64,000 bases of DNA from Vitellaria paradoxa (GCA_019916065.1 CM034240.1:34113149-34177148); one strand, 5' to 3'; counted from the first letter of the stretch, positions 48,071 through 59,415 are shown. Numbers and translations are program-made. The notes: generated by a model from the letters alone, not told the origin.

Positions 48071-49210
48071 ATTTTTCATGTTACTACACAACCAAAAGAG
48101 GTGTCTAAAGTACAAGAAGTAGATGTAGTGGGGACTATAGTACAGGATTATATCGATTGTGAATTCTTCGAAGATCTTTTAGAAAGGGCATTATGTTGCA
48201 ATGTGGAGAAAGGAGATCCTATGATTCAAAGCGAAGTTAGTGAAATGATATATGAATGGTCAGATGTTTGTCCACTAATGTCTATAGGGAATTGGGTACC
48301 AACATTTGAAAGTTTGGGGCCACTTGTAAGTAAAGCTCAATCATCAAGAGTGAAAGCCCCAAGCCCTAATAGGAAACCTTTACCCTTTATTTTGAAATAC
48401 GCTTTTCTAGGTGAAGGAGAATCATATCCAGTTGTCATTTCCTCTGAATTAACCACTGATCAGGAACATACATTAGTAGATCTATTAAAAACCCATAAGA
48501 AGGCATTAGTGTGGTCAGTGGCAGATTTGACTGGTATAAGTCCACACCTTTGCACACATCGTATATATTTAGAAGAAGATGCCAAGCCAGTTCGACAAAT
48601 GCAGAGAAGACTCAACCCGAACATGAAAGAGGTGGTACGAGCAGAAGTATTAAAGTTGCTTGATGTAGGGATAATTTACCCAATTTCTGATTCTCAATGG
48701 GTAAGCCCCACACAAGTAGTTCCTAAGAAATTAGGTATCACCGTAGTTCGGAATGAAAACAATGAATTAATCCCAACGAGAGTACAAACTGGTTGGCGAG
48801 TATGCATTGATTATAGAAAACTCAATGCAGTTACGAGAAAAGACCACTTCCCTCTTCTGTTTTTAGATTAGGTCTTAGAAAAAGTGGCTAGGCATGCATA
48901 CTATTGCTTCTTAGATGGCTATTCGGACTATAACCAAATAGAGGTAGCTTTAGAGGACCAATCCAAAACCACCTTCACTTGTCCCTTTGGCACCTTTGCG
49001 TATAAACGAATGCCCTTTGGCCTGTGTAATGCCCCTGCTACTTTTTAGCGCTGCATGATCGGCATATTTGGTGAAATGGCAGAAGATATCGTCGAAGTAT
49101 TTATGGATGACTTCTTCGTCTATGGCGATTCCTTTGAGCAGTGCTTGCAAAACCTTGATCTTATACTAACACGATGTGAGGACAAGAACCTAGTCCTTAA
49201 CTAGGAAAAA
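48071..49210 (+). pseudogene. reverse transcriptase of element 1, with linker
   Basis: The linker and RT start read 'RKPLPFILKYAFLGEGE', 'AKPVRQMQRRLNPNMKEVVR', 'GIIYPISDSQWVSPTQVVPKK' and 'WRVCIDYRKLNAVTRKDHFP'. The palm continues past a TAG with 'YCFLDGYSDYNQI', 'CPFGTFAYKRMPFGLCNAPATF' and the catalytic FMDDF (about 49100-49114). Stops near 48869, 49046 and 49201 look like CAG-to-TAG or TGG-to-TAG changes. All expected RT blocks are present in order. Confidence 0.88.
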
Positions 49211-49960
49211 TGTCATTTCATGGTAACACAAGGCATAGTACTAGGACATATAGTATCAAAAGAAGGCATCTAGGTAGATCAAGCTAAGGTAGACTTGATA
49301 CAAAAACTTCCCACACCTCACTCAGTAAAGGATATCAGATCGTTCCTAGGGCACACTGGTTTTTATCGAAGGTTTATTCAGTCATTCAGTGAAATTTCCA
49401 GACCCTTGTGTCAATTACTAACACAAGATACTCCATTTGAATGGACTGATCAATGCCAGCAGGCTTTCGATAAACTCAAGGGGTGTCTAATTACAGCTCC
49501 TATATTGCAATCCCCTGATTGGTCACTACCATTTGAACCTATGTACGATGCTAGTGACCATGCTATTGGAACTGTGTTAAGGCAGAGAAGGGATAAAGAG
49601 GCACATGTCATTTATTACACTAGTAAAACTCTTAATGACGCACAAAAGAACTACACAACAACTGAAAATGAACTGCTAGTAGTTGTTTTCGCCCTTGAGA
49701 AATTTCGGTCTTATCTCATTGGTTCAACAGTTATTATTTTTACTGATCATTCAGCACTTAAATATCTGTTAACCAAATCAGAGGCCAAACCCCGCTTGAT
49801 TCGTTAGATATTACTACTATAGGAGTTTGACATTGAAATAAGAGATAAAAAGGGTATAGAAAATGTAGTAGCGGATCATCTGTCACGATTACCAGCAAAA
49901 GTTTACCCTCAAGATGACACTCAAATTAATGATAGCTTCCCGGATGAACAGTTGTTTCAC
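49211..49960 (+). pseudogene. RNase H region of element 1
   Basis: 'VLGHIVSKEGI', '[15 protein letters not shown]', then the RNase H core with '[13 protein letters not shown]', '[19 protein letters not shown]' and '[12 protein letters not shown]', then 'IEIRDKKGIENVVADHLSRLP'. Stops near 49274, 49807 and 49820. Mostly open from 49295 to 49807. Confidence 0.87.
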
Positions 49961-51088
49961 GTACAAGCAATAACAGCCTCCAACCCACCTTGGCACACTG
50001 ATAATGCTAATTACTTAGTGACAGGCAAAATCCCAAGTGAATTGAGTCCTAAAGATAGGAAGAAAGTCCTTAGGAATGTACGAGTTTTCTTTTGGGATGA
50101 TCCATATTTATTTAAATATTTCCTGGATCAAGTAATATCCGATGTATTCCTGAGTAGGAAGTTCCAGGAATTATAGAGTTCTGTCACTCTCAAGTTTGTG
50201 GTGGCCATTTTTCCACAAACAAGACAGCTGCCAAAATCTTACAATGTGGATTTTATTGGCCTACATTATTCAAGGACGTACATCATTTCTGCACTACTTG
50301 TGATAGGTGTCAACGTTTAGGTAGTTTGACCCGAAGAAATATGATGCCTTTATCCCCTATTCTCGTGTTAGAAGTATTCGACTGTTGGGGGATAGATTTC
50401 ATGGGCCCTTTTCGAAAATCTTTTGGGTATGAATTCATCCTAGTAGGGGTTGATTACATGTCTAAGTGGGTAGAAGTAGTAGCCACTGGGACTAATGATC
50501 ACAAAATAGTGCTCAAATTCCTCCACGAAAACATATTTTCACGCTTTAGGGTGCCTCGAGCAATAATCAGTGATGGAGGAAAGCATTTTTGTAACTGGCC
50601 AGTGGGAACCCTATTGCTTAAATATGGGGTAGTGCATAGAGTGGGTACTCCCTATCACCCCTAGACAAGTGGCCAAGTAGAGCTTGCTAATAGAGAAATC
50701 AAGCGAATTTTGGAAAAGACGGTTAATCCAAATCACAAGGATTGGTCACTAAGGTTGATAGATTTCTTATGGGCATATCGTATTGCATATAAAACCACCC
50801 TAGGAATGTCACCTTATCGGTTAGTTTATGGTAAGCCATGCCACTTGCCCATGGAATTAGAGCATAAAGCTTATTGGGCAATTAAACAATTTAATATTAA
50901 TATTGATGAAGCAGGGTTGCACCGTAAACTACAAATTGCAGAAATGGATGAGTTACGAAATGATGCCTATGAAAATGCATTAATTTCTAAAGAAAAGATG
51001 AAGAGAATACATGATCTGCATATTGCACGATGTTTATTCCATGAAGGTCAAAAGGTACTTCTTTATCACTCACGACTACACCTAAAGA
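49961..51088 (+). pseudogene. integrase of element 1 (C-terminus missing)
   Basis: A frameshift near 50150-50170 precedes the HHCC zinc finger ('[10 protein letters not shown]' and '[11 protein letters not shown]'). The catalytic core follows: '[11 protein letters not shown]' (first Asp, about 50396), 'IISDGGKHF' (second Asp, about 50570) and '[11 protein letters not shown]' (Glu, about 50680), with a TAG between the last two. '[21 protein letters not shown]' and '[13 protein letters not shown]' follow. The reading then diverges, so the C-terminal domain is lost at a breakpoint near 51088. Confidence 0.87.
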
Positions 51089-52534
51089 GGAAACTTGAGG
51101 AAGAATGAAACGTGGGAAATAAGTAAATTAGGGGTAGACTCAGAATTTGGAGTTCGCCTAGGCTTAACAAAGAGTTTAAAGATAGAGTGGATTGAATTAC
51201 AAAAATCTAGACTGAACAAAGAATTTAAAAGTTAAATAAGATGGAATATAAAAATTTAGAATGAACTAAATTTGAAAAAAGAAATTGAACTAGAAAAAAT
51301 TTTTTTGGCCAAGCTATCCCAGCTATAACTTGAGATAGCCCAAGGGCAGTTCTGCCCCTAAAAGAAGCTTAGGGAAGAAAAATGCATACTATTCTAAACA
51401 TCTAGTTTCCTATGTTGTCTAGGTCTATAAAAGTTTATATACAGGTGTCTATACTTAATGTAAAATACACATAAAGAGAGATAGCATATTATAGAGTTGT
51501 AAGAGAGAGTTTTTATTGTGATTGAGCTTATTGTCTTCCTCCTAATTTCTTTACATCGTAAAAATTTGTGAGTTTTGGAGGATTCCAAGATAACTTTTTG
51601 AGAAGTCAGCAATTTTTTTCATTTGGTTTTGGTGTATCATAGAGTCGAGCAAGAAATTGAGGAAATACGTGCAAGGAGTCGTAAAATATTCCGACTCAAT
51701 CTCTTGTAACCAAATTTTATAGTAAAAAGTATTTAGGTAGTTTTTGAAATCAGATCCAAAATTTTTTACCTTGTTAGTTGGTAAGGATTTCTCTATTATC
51801 GATGGTATCTCTCATTAATTGATTATCTAAATTGTCCATTGTTTTTCGAGAATTTCAATAATTTCTTTTTTTATATATATATATTGAGACTCAATATTTT
51901 CCATTGTCTTTTTCATTTCTTTAACTAAAGAATTTCATGTTTAACAAATTTTTGTATTATCCCCATAGTTAACAAACTCCAAAATATATTATGATCCATT
52001 TGGCATACCTATTTTGGACTTTTTTTCTATTTTGTTTTTTGAAAACTATAAAATAGTTCAAAACTTATTTGGTCGCTTGTATGTTTAAAATTTATTTTAA
52101 AAAATATAAGACAGGTTTACATATAAAATGTAAAATGGCCAAAAGGCATTTTGAGCATTTTTTTATCCAAAATACGAAAAATAGGAAACATTAAATTAAA
52201 TGCATTGTTAGTATTCTTAAAACATGAATACCAAAACAAAAAATAGAAAATAAAAAATAAAAACATGAAACAAAAAAATAAATGCAACCAAATAACATCT
52301 TAAATTTTAAAAGAATTTTGAATCTCACGGATGATTTGACGTAAACATGTAAAGAGAGAGAGAGAGAGAGTTGTGGCACGTTGAATATAGGTCATATATA
52401 CACCCAGCTAATAATATAATTTTTTAGTTCATCCAATTATAAACCAATAATTAAGTTAGACATTATGCATTCTTTTCGTTAAAGTTCTATCATAAAATAT
52501 TAGATTCCACATGAGAAAGTCTTTAATCAGATAG
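51089..52534. other. unresolved non-coding DNA, promoter-like patch
   Basis: No protein match. Near 51423-51440 'ctataaaagtttatatacag' looks like a TATA box. Small dyads lie upstream (GCTATC...GATAGC near 51311-51335; GGGCAG-TT-CTGCCC near 51343-51356). It could be a copia-type LTR fragment. A (GA)n microsatellite lies at 52353-52370. Confidence 0.35.
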
Positions 52535-52545
52535 GGATTAACTTT

Positions 52546-52766
52546 TCTTTTTTTTCTTTGATGACCCGGAACCTGAGTCGGTTGGAGCCCCACAATCAAG
52601 AGCCCCGACCTGCTAAACCAGGGGGGGAGTGGTCCAACCCAAGACATCCCCCAGTTTAGTCACGGTAGTGCACCTAGGGCGAATCAAACCCCCACCCTTT
52701 GGAACCCTCACAATCAGGAGCCCAGAAGGGGCACGCCTCGACCACTAGGCTAGACCGCAGGGTCAA
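52546..52766 (-). mobile_element. tRNA-derived SINE
   Basis: On the minus strand the element starts near 52766. A polymerase III A box resembling TAGCCTAGTGGTCGAGG lies near 52733-52751, and a B box GGTTTGATTCG near 52682-52692. It ends in an A-rich tail (CTTTTCTTTTTTTTC on the plus strand, 52541-52556). It is flanked by 11-bp direct repeats GGATTAACTTT (52535-52545) and GGATTTACTTT (52767-52777) with one mismatch. About 221 bp. A head with both boxes, an A-rich tail and a target duplication are the defining SINE traits. The family is not identified. Confidence 0.8.
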
Positions 52767-52840
52767 GGATTTACTTTGATGTACAAGAAAATGAGAATTA
52801 AATTGCTAATGAATAATTATGATGTAATGAAGAGTAACAA

Positions 52841-53471
52841 AGCTGTGATCATGTGCAATCCCTCAAGAAAAAAAAATAAAAGGCTCAAAAGCTCCCATAG
52901 GGGTATAGGTCTTCACCTAATCCAAGAATGCTCAATTAACCAATATTAAACAAAATCTACTTCTAAGCACATAGCTCTTTTCTATGATAGTCAAAAACAT
53001 GCACAAGGTTATGACACATTCCATTTGAACTAAGTTTCCTATCAAAGTTTGAACAAAATTCAATTATCACTTTTTCACTCTAATTCCCAATTAACCAAAC
53101 CAAAGAGGCAAACTGTAAGTTTAAATGTGCTAAGTCATATGTTTAAACGCAAAAAGAATGCTCAAAATTTCAAAAAATTCGACAATTTTCACTTTTCACT
53201 CAAATTCATCATGTGAACTCTCTGTGAACTCTACCCCCCAACTTAAACTACAAATTGTCCTCAATGTGGAAATCATAACAAAAAGGATGGGCTGTAATGT
53301 GTAAAAGGAGCATGATGACAAGCAAGATGTTATCACATAAAGAATAATAGAGCACAAATAAAGCAAACATGTCCCCCCAACCTAAATTAAAAAAAAATTG
53401 TATTAAATGTAATAACAAAATGAACAATGTAACAAATGGAAGATTAAATATAAATAGAGAAAGGAAATATA
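52841..53471 (-). other. 3' non-coding region of element 3 (truncated)
   Basis: Matches 41720-42130 of element 2 in order. It includes the stem-loop CAAATTG-TCCT-CAATGTG (53251-53268, one mismatch) and the internal polypurine tract CTACCCCCCAACTT (53231-53244). The match stops near 52841, before any LTR. Confidence 0.7.
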
Positions 53472-54104
53472 TTACCTCTTGTTATCTTCTAAAAGCTGAT
53501 GTGATGCAAAAAGGAATTGCAAATCAGTACCAAAAGCTTCATTTTGGTCTAACTCATTGGGAATTGCAACATCCTCCTCACATGAAGTGTCAACCCTTTC
53601 TATATCAGGGATATTTTCTAAAGGTGGCATATCAGTATATCCAGACAAAGAACTTAACTCAGACTCCATACTAGTGTCAGTGTCAGTGGCATAAGAAGGT
53701 GCATCTAACCACTCATTAGCTACAGTTACCTCTGCCCATTCCATCTCTAACAAGAGTTGAAGGTCAACTTCATTCCACTATTGGTCATCAAGTAATTGGT
53801 TAGGAGTCACATGCATCAATGGGGGATATATAAGTGGCAAAGGTAAGGAATTACTCTCTAAAAAATATCTCTCAGGCCACCATTCACAGTTAATTTCAGA
53901 ACTCGCAGATTTACTATCACTAGACGGGTAAAGTGTTGCTTCCCATTTACGTTTATGCCCAATTAATAAGTTAAAATTATCCTTCTGATTAAAATGGTCA
54001 TAGTCATAGCCAGACTTGATGTACCTACTCTTCTCAAAAGAGTATACAAAATAATATGTTAAGAATGAAGGTAATCCAAATAATTCAACACAATGTAATA
54101 ACAT
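53472..54104 (-). pseudogene. extra 3' ORF B of element 3
   Basis: One minus-strand frame, 54104-53778 then 53753-53472, split by a stop near 53776. It begins 'LFGLPSFLTYYFVYSF', a hydrophobic stretch of about 15 residues that could be a membrane or core helix. It then becomes acidic and Ser-rich with several Trp (WWPERYF, MEWAEVTVANEW). It occupies the same place as the second ORF of the three-LTR element (5101-5820), and both are acidic and Ser-rich, but I see no firm alignment. Function unknown. Confidence 0.5.
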
Positions 54105-54304
54105 TAAAGTTCAAAAAGTAAAAGAATAATTTAAATGATAGCAAGAAGGAATAATTAAACATGATTAAGCAAAAGTATCAAAATAACAAAGTTAAATACA
54201 TAAACATCTGTTTCAAAGGGAAAATACAGAGTTTTAGGAGCAATAAATAAAGCAAGACATCTCTCTCCTAAACTCTCAAAAAGATATAAAAATAACAAGA
54301 AAAA
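54105..54304 (-). other. spacer between the two extra ORFs
   Basis: 200 bp, AT-rich, nothing recognised. Confidence 0.4.
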
Positions 54305-55404
54305 TCACTGAGGAGATGGAGGTGTATGAGACTCTCTGATGTAGTCCAAAACGGTCTGTAGGAGGTGTCCATGGGTCTGTTGGCTCTGGTGGATACGCTG
54401 AATGAGCTGGTGATCTGCTTCCTGATTTTGCTCTATAACACTGATACGCTCAGCCAGTGACTCTATTTGATCAGCTAAGTCGTCATTAGTAACCTCCTCC
54501 TCATCCTCTTCTGGCCTCTCTGATGCTTGGGAAGGTTCACCCTGACTTTCAGGCTCATCTATCTTCCTCTTCTTTTGGGAGATTGTGCCTCGGGATTTGA
54601 CATAAGATGTGATATTGAAAGGGTGCAAACCAGCGGCTATTGGTAAATCATCAGTAATACAGGCTCCCTTCCTTCTGAATATTTCTGTGAGTGCTCCACC
54701 AAACGGTAATGCAGTCAAAGCATTAGGATGCTCACAGGTGTATGCCAATTAGTGCCAAAAATAAGAGGGCAAGTCGATTGTCAATCCCATCCCAATGGCA
54801 TAAATCAATTTAGCTCTAATGCGAGTGTAGTCAGAATTCCTATTCTGAGGTAGCAGGTTTGTGCAAGAAAACATGTGTAGTGCCAAATATTTGTCCTTAA
54901 GTACAGACACTGGCTTCCTATACTCTACACCCCATTCATGTCCTTCTAACAAGATCTCATAAGCTATAGCAGTGAATGACGGAGTCCCTTCAGAAGGATA
55001 AGTAAACTCTGGGTTTTCAACTCTAGGGGTTTGGAAAACTTGTGCAAAGTCATCAGGGGTTAAAGTAATCTCAACCCCTCTAACCCAACTAATAAGGCGT
55101 TCCTTACCTCTTCTTCTGATGATAGACCCCTCTCTGAAATTGGCAAAGAATTCCTTTATTAAATCTATTATACAATAAGTATGGAATCTTGCCACATTAA
55201 GCCACTAGTTTCTCTCAAAATTTTGCTCAAGCATAAGCTCTTCCCTCCTAAAATGATCAATTTGCCAAAATCTCTCAATCACCACTGACTTACGTGACCA
55301 AGTGTCATCATATCTTTTATCAGGCCCCTCCGTCAAGAATCTACTCCTATCAAATGAACTTGACCCCAGTTGTCTATTTGCAGGTCTTTTATTCTTGGAG
55401 CCAT
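54305..55404 (-). pseudogene. extra 3' ORF A of element 3, EFYANL-type domain plus coiled coil
   Basis: The likely ATG is at 55404-55402, just after a splice-acceptor-like TTTGTAG. A one-base slip near it separates the ATG from the main frame. The frame carries a TAG near 55206 and a TAA near 54746. The domain reads 'DLIKEFFANFREG', then 'VRGVEITLTPDDFAQVFQTP' (about 55160-55020), the EFYANL...VRGV pattern of extra ORFs in plant Ty3 elements. The C-terminal third has a basic KKRK patch, an acidic run, and a heptad-like helix 'DQIESLAERISVIEQNQ' that suggests a coiled coil. About 366 codons. It lies downstream of pol and is unlikely to be translated with it. Function unknown. Confidence 0.65.
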
Positions 55405-55409
55405 AGGAG

Positions 55410-55939
55410 CTACAAACAATTCAAAGAAATTATTCAATTGATCACTTCTCAATCCCTATGTCCACACAAGTTCAGTGGCCCTTTCTATGCAACATAATTG
55501 AAACTTGAAACTAGGATGAATGTATGTAACGAAAATGGTCCATGTGACCATTCACCATTCACCATGAATGGGTTCATGCAAATTTGGTGGTTAAACACCC
55601 TTCCACCAAAGATGGGTCCTGTAGCATCATGCATCAACTTAAAAAAAAATTTTTATTTCATTTGCAAGAAAAGACAAAAAAATTGAAAATATGAATATCA
55701 AAAACCAAGCTAGAGTTTGAGGGTTCTTGAACCCTTGGACCCTATTGTGACCCACGGCTAGTGAAGTAATAGGGTAGGAAGAAATCACTCAGAATGAGAG
55801 ATTCATGTCGACCCAACATGAAAAACACCAACTAAAGCTTCATGAAGCTACAAATCAAGAACCCTTGGTGTTTTGAAGCTTGGGTTCAAAGAGAATGAAC
55901 AACAATCAACCTAGGGCTTGAATGGAAGAAGAAGCATAC
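55410..55939 (-). other. candidate GT-AG intron in the leader of extra ORF A
   Basis: The minus-strand donor AAG|GTATGC (boundary near 55939/55940) and the acceptor TTTGTAG (ending 55410) lie about 530 nt apart. The acceptor is 6 nt upstream of the ORF A ATG. The interval has many stops and a T-rich 3' half. Inferred from splice-site fit and position only. Confidence 0.4.
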
Positions 55940-56445
55940 CTTATGAAGCTTAAACAAGAAGATTAAAGCTGAAAATCACTTAGATGAACCTTGGGACAGT
56001 CGATTCTTGAAGGATTCTTCAATTCTTGGGGATAGGCTTGAGAGGATTTGGAGTTAGGAGGAGAGAAATGGAGGTTAAAGGGGCCGAATTGGGGTTAAAT
56101 TCAGTCCGTAGGGTCCGAACCGTAGGAAGAACGGTGGGGACCACAGCAAGGTACCTCGGCTGGAACATTAGCTAGGGTCTGGACCATTTGGAAGGGGTCT
56201 GGACCACAGAGAGGTTTCCTCCAAATTTTCCTCAGTAGCTCACTGTGGTCCGGACCCTTTGAGGAAGGGTGGGGACCACAGAATGAGACACTTTAACACT
56301 ATTTTATGCGGTGTTAATCACTCAACAAAGACCTAAACTCAAGAATAAAAATCCTAAAACAAAGAAAAGAAAAAGAAATTTGTGCCAATCTTAACTATCA
56401 TTAATCCTAACTATGATACAACTACAAACACGTCCGAATTCCAAT
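55940..56445 (-). promoter_or_regulatory. palindrome-rich leader between integrase and extra ORF A
   Basis: Contains three pairs of GGTCC/GGACC-type words between about 56105 and 56281, including CTGTGGTCCGGACC near 56241-56254 and 'ggggaccacag' near 56271. A pyrimidine-rich stretch follows downstream (minus strand, about 56060-56090). The same words flank the TATA box in the LTRs. TATA-like CATAAAATAG lies near 56300-56310 on the minus strand, upstream of the cluster. An internal promoter is inferred. Confidence 0.45.
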
Positions 56446-57600
56446 TCACTCATAAGGGGAGGGATCTAAAAGATCCCACGTTTCAATTTCTGCCACAAAA
56501 TTTTTCAAGTACGGTTTGAGACGATGGCCATTAACCTTGAAAATGGTATTATTGCGTGGGTTTTGAACCTCACACACACCGTGTTTAGAGATGGAAAGTA
56601 TAATAAAAGGACCGTACCATCTAGCCCGGGAAGAGATGTAACCTAGAGTTGTATAGCAAGACTTTTTGGCCTACATGGAAAGATTTCCTAGAAATATGTT
56701 TGTCATGTAGATCTTTCATTCTTGCCTTGGCAATCTTTGCATTGTCAAAAGCATCATTACGCAACTCCTCAAGTTCATTCAATTGGAGCTTTCGGACAAC
56801 ACCCGCGTCATCCAAATTCTCATTGAAGTGCCTAATTGCCCAATAGGCTCTATGTTCCATTTCTACAGGTAAATGGAAAGCTTTTCCAAAGACAAGGCGA
56901 TAGGGAGACATGCCCAGAATAGTGTTATACGCCGTTCTATATGCCCATAATGCATCAATGAGACGTAGTGACCAATTTTTTCGTGTCGGGTTAACAGTTT
57001 TCTCTAAGATTCCCTTAATCTCCCTATTTGCCAATTCGACTTGGCCACTATTTTGAGGATGATACGTAGTACCTACTTTGTGGGTCACACCATAACCACG
57101 AAGCAAGACACCAACAGGTCGATTACAAAAATGCTTGCCTCCGTCACTAATGATAACTCGAGGCATCCCAAAACATGAAAAGATGGATTCTCTCATGAAT
57201 TTGATCACCACCTGGTGGTCATTGGTACGAGTTGCTATGGCCTCCACCCATTTAGAAACATAATCAATGGCCACAAGAATGAATTCATATCCAAATGACT
57301 TAGGGAATGGTCCCATAAAATTAATCTCCTAACAGTCAAAAATCTCCAAAACTATTATGGAGTTTTGGGGCATCTCATTACGCTTGGTTAAAGCTCCCAA
57401 CCATTGACACCTATCACTTCGAAGGCAATAATCATGAACATCCCTAAACAATGAGGGCCAACAAAATCCACTTTGAAGAATCTTAGCGGCTATTTCTTTG
57501 AAGAGAAGTGACCCCCATATGCTAGAGAATGACAAAACTCAATGACACTATGCATCTTACTATCGGGAATGCAACGTCTTATAATCTAATCAGGGTAATA
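56446..57600 (-). pseudogene. integrase of element 3
   Basis: The zinc-finger region shows 'GFCWPSLFRDVHDYC' and RSDRCQ, where the first Cys of the usual C-x2-C is Ser. The catalytic core follows: 'IFDC' then '[15 protein letters not shown]' (first Asp changed to Asn, about 57325), '[10 protein letters not shown]' (second Asp) and '[20 protein letters not shown]' (Glu). '[21 protein letters not shown]' and '[13 protein letters not shown]' close the core. A frameshift near 56632 separates the C-terminal part, which ends 'FKVNGHRLKPYL' with a TGA at 56446-56448. The catalytic Asp-to-Asn change would be inactivating. Confidence 0.87.
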
Positions 57601-57672
57601 CTTGTAGAGGCATAGTTCATCCCAAAAGAAACTATGCACTTTTCGTAAGAATTTTCCTCTGTCGATTTTTGT

Positions 57673-58497
57673 CTAATTAGAGGTCATTTGTCCAGTCACT
57701 AGAAAGTTAGCAATGTCTACATACCAAGGAGGTTGGACTTGTAGGTTGGTGCTAATATGCATGAGGTGTTCATCAGGGAATTGTTCATTGATTGGTAGGT
57801 CACTAGAGTTGGACACCTGTTGGGGTAGTCTAGACAAATGGTCAACTACCACATTTTCAACTCCTTTCTTGTCCTTGATCTCTAAATCAAACTCTTGGAG
57901 AAAGAGCATCCATCTAATCAGACGAGGTTTGGCCTCTTGTTTTGAAAGGAGGTATTTCAAGGCTGCATGGTCCGTGAATATTGTGACACGAGAACCTACC
58001 AAATACGACCTAAACTTATCCAGGGCAAACACTACCGCTAGAAGTTCCTTTTTAGTAGTGGTATAGTTCACTTGAGCCTCATTCAGAGTCTTACTAGCAT
58101 AGTATATCACATAAGGTTTTCCTTCTTTTCTTTGACCTAAAACTGCTCCCACAGCAAAGTCACTTGCATCACACATTAGCTCGAATGGTAAGGACCAATC
58201 CGGTTTTTGGACGATTGGTGCAGTGGTAAGCAAATGTTTAAGTTTATCAAAGGCTTCCTGGCATGAAGTTGTCCACTCAAATGAATAATCCTTTGACAAC
58301 AACGAGCGTAAAGGTTGTGCAATAGAACTAAAGGACTGGATGAAACGTCGGTAAAAATCGGCGTGGCCAAGGAACGATCTTACGCCCTTAACACATCGAG
58401 GAACAGGCAAATTTTGAATCAATTCCACCTTTGCTCTATCTACCTCAATCCCACGATGCGATACTATATGCCCTAAGACAATCCCTTGTTGTACCAT
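57673..58497 (-). pseudogene. RNase H region of element 3
   Basis: An open frame of 274 codons: '[19 protein letters not shown]', '[16 protein letters not shown]', '[19 protein letters not shown]' (catalytic Asp), '[18 protein letters not shown]', '[12 protein letters not shown]' and '[12 protein letters not shown]'. The region is internally intact. It is separated from RT by a TAG (TGG-to-TAG type) near 58514. Confidence 0.88.
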
Positions 58498-58512
58498 AAA
58501 GTGGCACTTTTC

Positions 58513-59415
58513 CTAGTTGAGCACTAAATTGCTCTCCTCACATCGTACTAACACATTCTCAAGATTGATCAAGCACTCATCAAATGTGTCTCCATAGACG
58601 GAGAAATCATCCATAAATACCTCTAAGAATCTCTCAACCATATCACTAAAAATGCTCATTACACATCTTTGAAAAGTCGCAGGTGCGTTACATAGCCCAA
58701 ATGGCATGCGTGTATACGCAAAAGTGCCAAAGGGGCATGTAAAGGTGGTCTTCTCTTGATCTTCTAGTGCTATCTCAACCTGATTGTACCCAGAATACCC
58801 ATCTAGAAAGCAATAGAAAGATCTCCCTGCTACTCTCTCAAGCACTTGGTCTAGGAAGGGAAGTGGAAAATGGTCTTTCCGGGTCACGACATTCAAACGC
58901 CTATAGTCAATGCACATACGCCACCCAGTTTAGGTGCATTGTGGCACTAACTCTCCTTTCTCATTCTCAACTACAGTGACACCGGACTTCTTAGGAACTA
59001 CTTGACTGAGACTCACCTATTTTGAGTCAGAGATGTGGTAAATGATACCCGCATCAAGCAACTTAAACACCTCTCATTTCACAACCTCTTTCATATTGGG
59101 GTTTAGCCTTCGTTGCATTTGCCTCACCGGTTTGGCATCATCTTCAAGGTATATATGATGAGAACATACCAATGGGCTAATACCTCGAAGATCTGCCACA
59201 GTCCAACCTAGTGCTTGACGGTGGGCTTTCAACACTCCCAATAACCTCTCCTCTTGAGCTCTCTCTAAACTTGCAGACACCACTACTGGAAATGTCTCTC
59301 CATCTCCCAGGAATGCATACTTGAGTTCACTTGGTAAGGGTTTCCTAGAAAGACATGGAGGACATTCAATTGAGGGTTTAGGTTTTATCACAGATGGCTC
59401 TATAGGTTCAAACAT
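58513..59415 (-). pseudogene. reverse transcriptase of element 3
   Basis: The linker and RT entry at 59415-59074 ('KYAFLGDGETFPVVVSASL', 'AKPVRQMQRRLNPNMKEVVK') are followed by three stops between 59073 and 58930. From 58917 the palm is open: 'CIDYRRLNVVTRKDHFP', 'YCFLDGYSGYNQV', 'FAYTRMPFGLCNAPATFQ' and the catalytic FMDDF (about 58600-58614). The best-preserved RT in the window. Confidence 0.9.

Larger units (their letters stand above)
34637..51088 (+). mobile_element. Athila-like element 1 (split by element 2; 3' end missing)
   Basis: 5' LTR 34637-36352, primer site 36359-36376, gag 36523-38367, then element 2 (38368-47516), then protease to integrase 47522-51088. The reading breaks off at 'SRLHL' just before the usual LFPG integrase C-terminal motif. 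The 3' ORF, 3' LTR and target duplication are absent. It sits in the decayed chromovirus. Confidence 0.85.

Noticed and set aside
52546..52766. A genuine tRNA gene
   Set aside because: A and B boxes are present, but spacing and body do not allow a cloverleaf, and the A-rich tail and target duplications fit a SINE.
54305..55404. Host gene, given the coiled coil and possible intron
   Set aside because: The EFYANL/VRGV-type domain, its position after integrase and the shared 3' non-coding region tie it to the retrotransposon.
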